This document shows positions 1 through 9,900 of a DNA stretch of 33,707 bases, one piece after another. Each line of letters starts with the position of its first letter. The first letter of the stretch is position 1. Below the pieces are notes generated by a model. It was not told the DNA's origin, ran no database searches, and was given only the letters and a program-made list of their open reading frames with translations. The position numbers and the translations under genes are program-made. This DNA comes from CAZJDM01 sp964544765 (GTDB taxonomy: Bacteria; Bdellovibrionota_B; Oligoflexia; CAYFLR01), in NCBI GenBank assembly GCA_964544765.1, contig CAZJDM010000031.1, positions 1-33,707 on the forward strand. Reading direction: 5' to 3'.

Positions 1-2129
1 GAGACATTATATACATTTTCGCTAAACTTCACTATAAACTGGGCATCAGGTCCATGTGTGGGATTATCAAAACCTGAGGAAGGTAAAATGGAGATTAAAC
101 TAGGAGCTGTGTTATCAAAAATGGCCGAAACATGTTCAAATTCACTTAGATTTCCAGCCTCGTCTTTAGCTTGAACATGAAGGTAATGCACACCATCACC
201 TTGGTTATGAATGACTTCATTCGTTTGGTCAAAAAGACTAGTGGGAATAGTATCAGAATTTTTATCAACGATGTATTTATAAGTACATGAATCATTACAT
301 TCCCAGCTCCAGGTTTTGCTAGTATGTACAATTGCATCATCACTTAAGCCAATAATGCTAGGAGGTGTATTGTCATGAATAATACTGTCTGAAATACAAT
401 CAGTTTCAAATCCGGTTTCATTCCTTAACTTTACATAGATAGTTACTGTACTATTAAGTTGGTTAGATGATAAGGACCAATTATTTTTTGGTCTATAGTA
501 TAACCAATTACCGCCACTATTACAATCAGGCATACTGGTAATGTACATTTGAGTGTAATAACCTTCTGCTGATAAAGTTAATTCAATATTTGAGATCTTC
601 GTAAAAGGATTTCCATTATCAATTGTAATTGTAGGATTACTGATTTCCAGTACAGTTGATATAAACTTAGTAACCGAACTCGAAATCTTTTTATATATAT
701 TCTCAATTGCTGACTCATCGTTTACATCAAAACCTTCTAATTCCCCGTCATTTAGAACACCGGTAGCTCCTGATGTAATGGTACCTATGATATTACTCAT
801 ATCAGATGAATCATAACCTTCATCTACATTATCCAAAACACTGGTAGCTCCCGCTGTTATTGCTCCTAGCAGGTCTCCTAGTTCTAAAGAATCATAACCC
901 TTCATTTCTATGTCATTCAAAGATTCGGCAGCTCCCGATGTTATTGCACCTAGCATATTACCCAGCCCAGACGGATCAACATTTTCCATTTCTATTTCAT
1001 TCAAAGCTCTAGCAGCTCCCGCTGTTATTGCACTTAGCATATTACCTAGATCGGATGAATCATATCCCACCATTTTAATATCATCTAAAGAACTAGTAGC
1101 TCCTGATGTTATTGCTTCTAACATATCAGCCATACTTGAAGAACTATTCCCATCCAAATCAATCTCGTTTAAAGCTTTAGTAGCACCCGTCGTTATTGCA
1201 CTTGCCATATTTTCCAGATCAGACGAATTATATCCTTCTATCTCAATATCATCTAAGGCATTGACAGCGCCTGATACAACTGCTTTAACCATAGTAGCCG
1301 ATTCAATAAAACAACCTCTAGAAGCACTATCATCTACCCCTTTAATAGCTCCTTCGACAATAGAGCTAATAATTTCTTCCAAATGATCTGCATTTATACT
1401 CTTAAACTCATCTAAATTAGCTATTTCAGTTTGGATTATTATATTTGAACCGCGTTCACATTCATCGCCCATAAGTCCAGCCAAATCCAGGTGGCTAATA
1501 GCAGTTTGGGCGATACTACTTAATACACGAGTGATTTGCTGACTCCTATTTACATCTGAAGATAATTCCAAATAATGTTGATGTGATTTTACAGAATTTT
1601 GCAAACTATCGACAATCGTCTCAATCACATCCACCGTAACAACACTATCAAGATTTAGGTGAGATAACGAAGATTCTGCTCCTTCGACAATCCTTGTGAC
1701 CACAGAATTCATATCAGTAGAGTTATAAAGGTTGGCTTTTGCTATGACATTATTAACATTTATTATTATGAAATCAAGATTTTCCTTAGTTAATAACCCT
1801 GTCGATGATGTACTTGATTTGGTATCAACTAAAGCAAACTTAGAATTTTCTTCATCAAACTGATCGTCTAGATTTCCTCTAAGATCTTTAATTATTGATA
1901 ATGCTAGTGATTTTTTAACTGGTGCTGTTTGAACATTCTGCTGTTGATACTTATTGTTAGTTAAAATTACACCTTTAGATTGGATTTGCCCTTGATTTGA
2001 TTGGATAACCTCGTTTTGTCGAACAGTAGAATCTTGGTCCTCTGGCCTTGATGGTCCTGAACAAGCAGTTGATATCAAGTAAGGTAATAATATTAAAGGA
2101 ATATATCTGGAAATGATGATTTTAATCAT
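1..2129 (-). CDS. Surface lipoprotein with tandem 28-residue repeats and Ig-like domains (3' end outside window)
   Basis: This minus-strand frame is open from an ATG at 2129 to the left edge (709 codons seen, C-terminus missing). AAAGGG lies about 7 nt upstream of the ATG. The start is a lipoprotein signal: a hydrophobic stretch ending LISTAC, with Cys23 as the likely lipidated residue, followed by a polar Ser/Gln/Asn-rich linker. Residues about 250-473 are a tandem array of roughly eight units of about 28 residues, with core ITSGAT-x-x-LNDIEM-x-GYDSSDLGNM. After it come Ig-like segments with DNTPPS and DNTAPS linkers and a KDEAGNLSE motif typical of bacterial surface Ig-like modules. I do not recognise the repeat family. 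It is probably an outer-membrane-anchored or surface protein. It lies 502 bp downstream of the 397-aa lipoprotein gene and may have its own promoter. Reading frame and lipoprotein status are well supported; function is unknown. Confidence 0.85.
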   Translation of the reverse strand, partial: MIKIIISRYIPLILLPYLISTACSGPSRPEDQDSTVRQNEVIQSNQGQIQSKGVILTNNKYQQQNVQTAPVKKSLALSIIKDLRGNLDDQFDEENSKFALVDTKSSTSSTGLLTKENLDFIIINVNNVIAKANLYNSTDMNSVVTRIVEGAESSLSHLNLDSVVTVDVIETIVDSLQNSVKSHQHYLELSSDVNRSQQITRVLSSIAQTAISHLDLAGLMGDECERGSNIIIQTEIANLDEFKSINADHLEEIISSIVEGAIKGVDDSASRGCFIESATMVKAVVSGAVNALDDIEIEGYNSSDLENMASAITTGATKALNEIDLDGNSSSSMADMLEAITSGATSSLDDIKMVGYDSSDLGNMLSAITAGAARALNEIEMENVDPSGLGNMLGAITSGAAESLNDIEMKGYDSLELGDLLGAITAGATSVLDNVDEGYDSSDMSNIIGTITSGATGVLNDGELEGFDVNDESAIENIYKKISSSVTKFISTVLEISNPTITIDNGNPFTKISNIELTLSAEGYYTQMYITSMPDCNSGGNWLYYRPKNNWSLSSNQLNSTVTIYVKLRNETGFETDCISDSIIHDNTPPSIIGLSDDAIVHTSKTWSWECNDSCTYKYIVDKNSDTIPTSLFDQTNEVIHNQGDGVHYLHVQAKDEAGNLSEFEHVSAIFDNTAPSLISILPSSGFDNPTHGPDAQFIVKFSENVYNV
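712..1380 (-). repeat. Tandem array of about eight 84-bp (28-aa) coding repeats
   Basis: Within the lipoprotein frame, consecutive units begin with M/L-L-x-A-I-T-S/A-G-A and continue to L-N/D-D/E-I-x-M-x-GYDSSD-x-x-N. Units two to eight are clearest and the first is diverged. Length is close to 84 bp, with small indels in some units. The antisense strand is also open across the array because of the repeat composition, but that frame has no independent support. Confidence 0.8.
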
Positions 2130-2388
2130 TTTGTGACCCTTTAATATGTAATTTAACTACTATATTCTAAAAATTTTCCTCCTATACACTTGTTCGACAT
2201 AAACTATATAAATAATAAATGGCATTAGTCAGTTTAACTCAAACCTTTAATATTTATTATCTTTTATCGTAACTATTCAGTAAGATACTTTTGGTGTAGG
2301 CTAATTAAATCTCTCGTTTAAGGAGAGGGGCGCTACTTTTTCATAAATAACGCTTAATACGCTTACCGTGTATACTGGCAGTAAAATA

Positions 2389-2472
2389 TTATGGAAGCTC
2401 TGGAAGAAAAAATACTTTTTGCATGTAAGCAGTAAATTGGCTAAAAAGATTGTTATGGGTCTGATTAGGCAT
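2389..2472 (-). CDS. 27-codon small ORF, possibly a degenerate gene start
   Basis: GGAGG sits 7 nt upstream of the ATG at 2472, the best ribosome binding site in this gap. The frame encodes 27 residues, ending FFLPELP before TAA. After the stop the same frame continues for 15 codons (YFTASIHGKRIKRYL) to a second stop, which looks like a decayed longer gene. The N-terminal sequence is reminiscent of the first residues of some transposases, but I cannot name a family. It could instead be a leader peptide or chance. Its start region is enclosed by inverted repeats. Confidence 0.25.
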   Translation of the reverse strand: MPNQTHNNLFSQFTAYMQKVFFLPELP

Positions 2473-2546
2473 ATTAAACCTCCGTGTTGTTATCGTTTGT
2501 GACAGCTCATAATTTTAACACGGATTTTTGATGATTCGTCAGACCC
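2457..2546 (-). promoter_or_regulatory. Nested inverted repeats around a ribosome binding site
   Basis: Outer arms GGGTCTGA and TCAGACCC (2457-2464 and 2539-2546) are perfect 8-bp complements. Inside them TCCGTGTT and AACACGGA (2481-2488 and 2517-2524) form a second perfect 8-bp stem. In minus-strand RNA the inner stem ends inside the GGAGG ribosome binding site of the 27-codon frame, and the outer stem closes over its ATG. This could be a translation-controlling leader, a small structured RNA, or the end of a decayed mobile element. Confidence 0.4.
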
Positions 2547-2631
2547 TCTTAAAGTGAAAAAACTCCGCACTACTGTAAAAAACGCGCAGTAGGTAAGTTG
2601 TTAAAGTAGGTTGTCAAATTGATAAGTTTCT

Positions 2632-3825
2632 TTAATTGTTATTGTTATTCTCCGCTGAGATTTCCTCTGCTTCAACAGGAACATATTCGATATTATAGGT
2701 AATATCTAGGGGAATTTTGGAGAAAATTTGTACCGCGTTTAGTACTTCGATAAAGGAATAGGATTTTTTATCCAGTTCAAATTGATTTTCTTCTTCAATG
2801 AAGTACCGGATTGCTACAACACCGGCTGCTGCTGCTTTATGTATTTTAATAATCTGAGTATGTTGAACAAATAAGGTATTGATGATTTCAGTATAAACCT
2901 CCAGTACGTTTTCCGCTAGAATTAAATCGTAGCGTTCAGTGAGTATCTTTTGTATTTTATAGGTGCTGAATTTACTTCCCAGAGCGTCGTTTATGGCAGG
3001 AAGGGCTCTGACCTTGGTGGTTCTAGTAGGGATCATTACGATTATGATTAGAGCATCTTTGCGGGCAAATATTTTGACTCTTTCGGATAAGGTCATAGTA
3101 GAATTTTCGTAGGTAAGTATGTTCATATCATCACCATCAAGAGCTTCTAGTGTATTAAATGGTTCGGACATTGATAACATAGTTACAACATCGATTTTGG
3201 CTCTTTCGAAAGTATCTTCATCCTCTCCGTCCTCTTTATCCTTTTCACTACTTGATTTACTGGTTTTTCTTCCTATAGGTAATGGATTTATATACAACCA
3301 TGAACTGTTTTCTAGGTTGTCTCCTACCATCTCATTAAATCTTTGATAAAAAGTGTGTGCCTTGGCCAGATCCGGAAAATCGCTTACTACCATGTAATTG
3401 ATATCAATATTTTCTTGCCTTTCATCTGGGATGTTATTTTTTACGTAGTTTTCTGTACCTTCGATAATTTTCCAGGGGACCATTAGATCCAGATTGAGTT
3501 CGGTTTCTTCTTCGGATTTTTCGTATCTATCTCGTAACAATTCGTAGTCATTAAGTAAGATGATAACATCAATCTTTTGAGGAAGATTGTAAACGAATTC
3601 CTGGCTCTGTTCCGTCCATTTAAACAGGTCGGACTCATCTGGAATTTCGACAAAGCTTTTGGGTTTATCCAGATCGTATTCTACATCGGTGCTATATTCT
3701 TCTTCACTGGAACAGGCAGTATAAAAGAGATAGTTGATGATAAAGATGAGTAGAGTCAGCCGAAGTAAATACGATCCTTTATTTCCTTTTATATTTTCCT
3801 TATTCATTATCGTCTCATTCTTCAT
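2632..3825 (-). CDS. Lipoprotein with a degenerate von Willebrand A-like fold
   Basis: This is a 397-aa predicted lipoprotein. The signal peptide ends FYTAC, with Cys38 lipidated (Cys32 if translation starts at Met7); neither start has a strong Shine-Dalgarno, so the longer start is kept. Residues about 75-345 follow the pattern of von Willebrand A lipoproteins of deltaproteobacteria: a hydrophobic first strand (IDVIILL), a second strand (INYMVVSDFP), an EPFNTLEAL helix, and RKDALIIIVMIP at the place where such proteins read R-x-DA-x-L-x-V-x-x-x-SDE-D. The metal-binding DxSxS motif is absent (NDYEL stands there) and the SDE triplet is lost, so a metal-dependent adhesion site is unlikely. A Ser/Lys/Glu/Asp-rich insert lies near residues 188-205, and the C-terminus is a run of Asn. 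It is the third gene of the putative giant-lipoprotein operon. The fold assignment is inferred from pattern, not from a search. Confidence 0.75.
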   Translation of the reverse strand: MKNETIMNKENIKGNKGSYLLRLTLLIFIINYLFYTACSSEEEYSTDVEYDLDKPKSFVEIPDESDLFKWTEQSQEFVYNLPQKIDVIILLNDYELLRDRYEKSEEETELNLDLMVPWKIIEGTENYVKNNIPDERQENIDINYMVVSDFPDLAKAHTFYQRFNEMVGDNLENSSWLYINPLPIGRKTSKSSSEKDKEDGEDEDTFERAKIDVVTMLSMSEPFNTLEALDGDDMNILTYENSTMTLSERVKIFARKDALIIIVMIPTRTTKVRALPAINDALGSKFSTYKIQKILTERYDLILAENVLEVYTEIINTLFVQHTQIIKIHKAAAAGVVAIRYFIEEENQFELDKKSYSFIEVLNAVQIFSKIPLDITYNIEYVPVEAEEISAENNNNN

Positions 3826-3848
3826 TAATATATCCGCTCTGATATAAC

Positions 3849-3877
3849 GCGATGTGCCAGCTTAACTGGCGCATCGC
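3849..3877. terminator. 12-bp stem hairpin between lipoprotein genes
   Basis: GCGATG-T-GCCAG, loop CTTAA, then CTGGC-G-CATCGC. On the plus strand the stem is continuous (one U-G wobble) and is followed by TTTT, like an intrinsic terminator. On the minus strand, which carries the genes, the stem has an A-C mismatch and no U-run follows. There it may act as an attenuator or mRNA processing/stability hairpin 28 nt past the stop of the 2848-aa gene. Confidence 0.5.
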
Positions 3878-3905
3878 TTTTGTATGCTGCTAACTCCCTC
3901 AATAC

Positions 3906-6900
3906 TTACTTTAATACTCTCGCTGTGTCTCCTGAACCAGGATATTTAGGGTATCTCTTCATTAAGTCTATAACTCTTACCATCACACATCGAAAACCAA
4001 CATCATCGGCTTTATAAGTTTCTGAATCATACGAGAAATCTATAGTATGCACTCCATATAACGGATAACTTGGAGAAAGTATATCCGTCTTAAGCGCTGT
4101 TTCACTACGGTATTTATGATCCCTATGGGATCCTCCTCTAATTCCTATACGAAAGATCGTATCACTGGTATTGGGAATAATGAAATAGTTGCCGTCGTAA
4201 TGATATTCATCACTTTTATCTACCGGTTGGAAGTAATAATGATAGGAAAAACCCGGATAAGGTTCGTTCAATCCATTCAAGTTAATTAGAGAACCACCGT
4301 GAATTCCTGAATTATTTATCACTCGTTTGTAATAAGGTTGTGGAGCTGGTAACCAAAAACGAGAAAATACATCTTTGACCAATTCTCCTTTGTTGGTATA
4401 ACTATTACTGCTCCATTCATCATGGATTTCCCATTTTATTTCATTGCCCGTACCGGAATAGGTAATAACAATAGGTTCTTCGGCTCCACCATTATTAGGA
4501 TTAGATATTTTTGTGTCACTATCACCGGCTCCCCACCAGTATTCATAGACATTAACCTCTGACATTTTAGCTTTGCAACTACCACTACAGGTAGTAAATT
4601 TAGCCTCTAAGTCGACAAACTCACGAACATTACCACCCATATTCCATACTCCAAAATTAGATACAGCTGAAATGGTATCAGGGTAGTTATCCGCTATCGA
4701 ACCACGGTAACCGGTTTTCATAACTGCAGGAGTATATGTATTGGCTCCGTTTAAAAGGAAGTTTTGAGAACTTGAATCGGCCACCAGGAAGCGATCCTTT
4801 CCATGAACCTCAACGCCTTTAGCGGCAGCGTACCATTCTTGGTTGGTTGTTAGACGAAATGTCCATATGTCGTTCATGATGTCGCCACCTTCAGCAAAAT
4901 TAGCAGGATCATGGAGCGCGAAACTATCATAATTGTGGACAATTAAACCTGGAAATCCTCCAACATCTTTACCTTCTTGATTAGGATTGAATAAATTGGC
5001 CCTTCTGACACAAAGTTTACGTGCTTCAGCTACAGTTACTTCAGTGATCGGGGTGGTACCAGCCTTGGATCCAGCTATAGAAAGACCACCATGAGGATTT
5101 AATTGGTCGTCATCCATTAATTCACTACTGTCACCTTCATCTGGAACCGCAATTTCATAAGCCTCAAAGCGGTCGATATAATAGTCATAAGGAACACCGC
5201 TTTCTTCTTTAGGGATGAAGGCCATGTCAAATTCATCTTCTTCGATCAAGGTGGAGGCTGCAATATCTTTAGTATCTTGGACAGAAGCAAAGATGGTATG
5301 CTCTGTTTCATCAACTAGATATTCAGGATCAGGTTTGAGGGACACTTTAATTTTACGGTATTTTCCATATGGACCGGGACCAGTTTTACAATTTGATGTC
5401 CTTCCCACTTGGAGAGCCACCATTCCTCGTGGTAAGTTACTTTCACCGGTGGCATCTTCCGGAATGCCCTCATCTATTTCGATTTCACAGTCTCCACCAA
5501 AGATGGCAATTTCTAGTTTGTCGACCCATCTGTTTCCTAGATTTATAGGTTCGGTCGTATGAGCGATAGCTTCGTTGTATTCAGGGGCAATTTGCACCAT
5601 AATTAGCATTTGACTATTGGTAGGGGTGGGATTTCTTTTAACAGCCAGTGATACAATTTGGTATTTTTTCTTTAAAATGGTTGTATCGTTTTCATCTGTG
5701 GTTGGAGGTCCCCATACACAACGATAACCGGACATGGAAGATAATTTAGCCGTAGAAGTAAAAGCTTCAATCATATTTTTGCGGGTCATAGGTGGAATTA
5801 CCGTAAAATCATAAGGAGTCTGCTCTAGTGGTCGCAGACTGTTATAGAGGGGCCCCGTGTAAATAGGTTTCCACCAACCTATTGATCTAATACAACCATC
5901 ATTATCACAAACCAGAAATTGATCATATGCAAGTTTTGAGTTAAAAGCTTGGGCCGATCTCATGGCACCTCCGGTTTGCAGGGCCAGGTTGCCTCGATAA
6001 AAGGCAAAAGTATTATAATTAGAAGTGCCGGGAACAGCGGTGCCAGATACAACCTTATCGGTACGAACCAAATTGTCAAAGATATTTACCGGAAATTGGG
6101 AATGAAATTCACTAACCTGTCTGGTGTGACCTTTAGTTGGTAGACCAGATCTGCCAGGTGCCTTGGTTCTGTCAAACACGGACCCAATTAGTCCTAGGGA
6201 TCGGTAGGTTCCTAATGCGCCTACCTTAAATCTTGGTAATCCTTCGGTAGGTCTGTATGAAGCATTATATCCATATTGAACCGCTTCAGGGATGTTATTA
6301 GAAATGCCATTGTAAGCTAAGATCATATCTACCCATTCTGCGCGGATACCATACATGTCTTTAGCTGAATAATAGGATGAGCAAAATGTTGTAGCTGTCC
6401 CCTCGGCTCCGGTAGCAGATATTGTTTCCGCTATTTCTTCACCTTCATCTACAGCTCTACCTGCGGTATAACAAAGTTGAGATCGATGTTGGTTAGGACC
6501 ATAATTTCTTTTTACTCCTGGTCCTCCATACTTCAATGGTGGAGCGGTAGGGGTGCCGGATGCCGCTAGGCCCCAATCACTTAGACTGGCTAATCTGAAA
6601 TACCAGTCACTACTGGATCCAGGCATATCATTCTTATAGGAATTACCACCACCAAGATTCTTCATGGCGCATTCTTTAAAAGCTTCATAATAATTTAAAT
6701 TACTATGTTGCTCTTCTCCAATATCAAGGGTTTGTTCTTCGCGGTCTATCCAGAAAGTAGTGCTAGTTCCGTTATACATGGAATTGGCGCCAACTGGAAC
6801 CATGTTGTTCCTAGAGGCAGTGAGAGCACCGACCATAACTTCTTTTCTACTAATCGCACAAGATTCATCACGGACAAATAATACATAGACAAGAGGGAAG

Positions 6901-9900
6901 TCCTTGGTAAACGGTTGTTTGTCATCAATTAACCTATATCCCTTATCTTGCGGTAGTGCCGATATTTTGGCGGGTTCGTCATCATGAGCTTCTAACAGGT
7001 AGTCAATAGAATAGTTGCCGTACAAATCAGTACCGGTTACAAATGAGGCTCTTTTAGTGCTGTAGTCGGATAGTTTTACTGAGTTAGGTGATTCGGCATT
7101 ACTTCTGTCCTTGTAGATAAATATCTCTAAATTTTTTATCAGAGTAAGGTCGTCAGTTACCTGAAAATCAAGATATATTTCGTCAGCGCATGAATACTTG
7201 TTATTCAGGACAGGGCAGTTGCGATAGGCTGAAAATCCGGTTATTACTGGTGGTTTGTTATAGGGAACAGCATCAACTCCTCGACAACGGCTAAGAACTT
7301 CGCCTCCAGAATTTCTACGATTCGCTGCTTCACTATGAGTTAGTTTAGAACCCTGAGGACGGAAATCAGAGTTTTCAGCATATTGAGTAAACGCACAACG
7401 AAAGCCAACATCCTTAAGTGGATTAATGTTACTATTTCCTCCAGTATCTCTAAAACTTGGAAAGTGGTTAGTTTGAGTGGTAAAATCAATGCTCTCAACG
7501 ACAAAAACTTCTCCAGTATTGGGATCATCCGGATTATAAGTCTCATAATGAAGGGATCGATATGATGAATTTTTTACTCCAACATATCTACCACCAGAAC
7601 TAGGTTGATTTGGAAGTCCGACGATAGTTGTGGAAATATCCGCTGATAAAAGATAATTGTAAGTAAAGTCATCTCCTATACGGAAATCGGGCATAGCCAG
7701 ATATGGGTTGTACATTATTTTAGAAGCGCTGAAAATATTGTTTTCATAATTTTCATTTATATAAGAACTAGCGTAGTCCATAACAATATTGTCAGGTGAT
7801 AAATAATGATTAGGATCGGGCATACGGGTAAAGGGGTTGATTCCGGATATAAATAAGTTACTTCCACTGTAAGCGGCAAATATCTCGGTCAAAACATATT
7901 CGGAGGCGTTTCCTATCATGTCATGTACACCTGTGGTTGATACACACCTGGGACCTATTACTTGTAAAACGCCTCTTGATCCTAGTTGCGCAATTTTTAT
8001 ATTAGGAAGCGAAGCATTGGAATTGGTCGATCCGGTTTTTCTTATAGCGGAACAATGATCATATTGAGATTTAAATTTAAGTCCGCCATAACTGAAACTA
8101 CAGAACTCATCGTCAAGATCTACATTACATTCATATTGATTCATAGCATAACCATAAGAGGTTTTGTTTTCTTCAGGATGTTGCCTCATCCACGATCTGG
8201 TGCCTCTGGCTGCTTCGGTCCATTGTTTGGGATCTGTTAGGGTGTAGCCCTGACCACGAAGTTCGCAAGCCAGTAGTGTTGTCTCATATGGTAGAGCTTT
8301 GGTTCCATAATGATTTTGTTTGCTTGCATTACTGACATCATCATCATATGACACCGGTATTCTAGTGGTGGGCCGTACTCCAGATTTTGATTGAGCCATC
8401 CAATTATATTTTGTCGCTCCTTCGGCCTCGATGTAATTAAAATACATTTTTAAGGGATCATGATTGTGTTGCCAGGAAAATCCCGGAATATAGGCTTCGT
8501 ACTTATCGATCCAATAATGATGTCGTAATTTGCTCAAATCTTTATCTATAAAAGCCATAGCGATATGCTGATCCCATATGATCGGGTAAGATAAGGCGAA
8601 TTTAGTCACGGGAGTTTGATCGTCGTAATAATGACTATCGGTTACTTCCATTCGGAAGTAAATCTTTTCGTTAGTATCAAAGTAATCCACTTCAGGATTT
8701 TCTGTTTCAAAATTGGGACGGTAACCATCCTTGGTTAGGTCGTATAGGGGGATACGCAATGGATAATCTTCATCATTTAGAGCCCAAGTACAATCATATG
8801 TGGTATTTACATCAGAAGGATGACCCTCGTCGCCCTCGTCATACCAAGCACAATTTTCCACTTTACCAAGGGTAGTATTATATTCGTATGCCCATTCTGA
8901 TGGGTCCGTATGGCCGTTGTATTCATAGTGCTTATAAAAGTCATTTTTCGAGGTTCGGTCCGTTTCAGGGTGCTTGTGGGCATATCTGCCAGGAATATCC
9001 GCTCCCACCACTTCATTAATTGATTCCTGAATGTTGATATTAAATTCCGGAGTGGGAGTAAAATTGGGATTGCTGCCATACCATAGATTTACTGTAATAT
9101 TTTGATTGGCTTTGGGAATATCCTCGATATACCAATACATTGATATTGCTTCACTATTTTTACCTCCAACTGGCTCAATTACCCATGTTTTTAGAATGGG
9201 AGCAAAGATATCCGGTGTTGTAGCGCTTAGGGTTCTGGTATTACTATCCATATTGGGTACCGGTGTAACACCATCTTTGGTTCTTACACCGTAAACAAAA
9301 TTACCATTAACGATAACATCCTGATCATAGTATGATGTAACATCGTTGAGCAGTCCGGATGTAATTATACAGGTTCCGTTATATATAAAGTTACTGGGGT
9401 CGTCTGGATCATTATGATCCGGAGTACATGGGACCGTGTTATCGACGTCCCAATCTACACCCTGATTACTAGCATGACTGGCACTGGTTTTATATAAGAT
9501 GTAATACACATATCCACTACCTACACCGTCATCAATGGCCCTTCTCCAATTTACTATAATTCCGGGAGGATCAGTAGCCACAGAGTAATTGAGACCGGGA
9601 TTTCCTCCTGCCATGTCGCCAGCAACCCTGCCTTCTCCACAGCCCTCAAGAAGGTCATTTTCACCACAAATCCAGTAAGGAGGTTGTCGGTCTGGTAAGG
9701 GAACAGTACAGGCCGCGCCTTGTTGTTGTTCATTTCCTTCTTTGTCGGCGGAATGAATTACTAACTTTATGGTTCCTTGAGCCCTGGTACTTAGTCCATA
9801 GGTCATTAACTCACTGCCGACAATTCTGTCTACTTGACGTAATAATTGAGCCTCAACATTTCCCTCTTTTCCAACTTGGCCTAGTTTTTGATCAGGTATT

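Larger units (their letters stand above)
2130..2631. other. 502-bp gap between two lipoprotein genes
   Basis: This gap separates the end of the 397-aa lipoprotein gene from the start of the repeat lipoprotein gene. It holds a 27-codon minus-strand reading frame with a strong ribosome binding site (2389-2472), two nested inverted repeats upstream of and across that start (2457-2546), and short GC-bearing hairpins (CTCTC/GAGAG near 2312-2328, CTACTG/CAGTAG near 2571-2592). The remaining 250 bp up to 2130 are AT-rich with no clear gene. A promoter for the downstream lipoprotein probably lies there, but I see no strong consensus. Confidence 0.6.

Noticed and set aside
712..1380. CRISPR array
   Set aside because: Units are contiguous, coding and variable with no spacers; the same holds for the arrays at 22611 and 29021.
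910..1386. 158-codon plus-strand frame rich in Ala/Pro/Ile/Ser
   Set aside because: It is the antisense of the 28-residue repeat array; its periodicity comes from the minus-strand repeats and it has no separate signal.
2457..2546. Integron attC-like site
   Set aside because: The arms do not contain the GTTRRRY/RYYYAAC core sites and no integrase is nearby.
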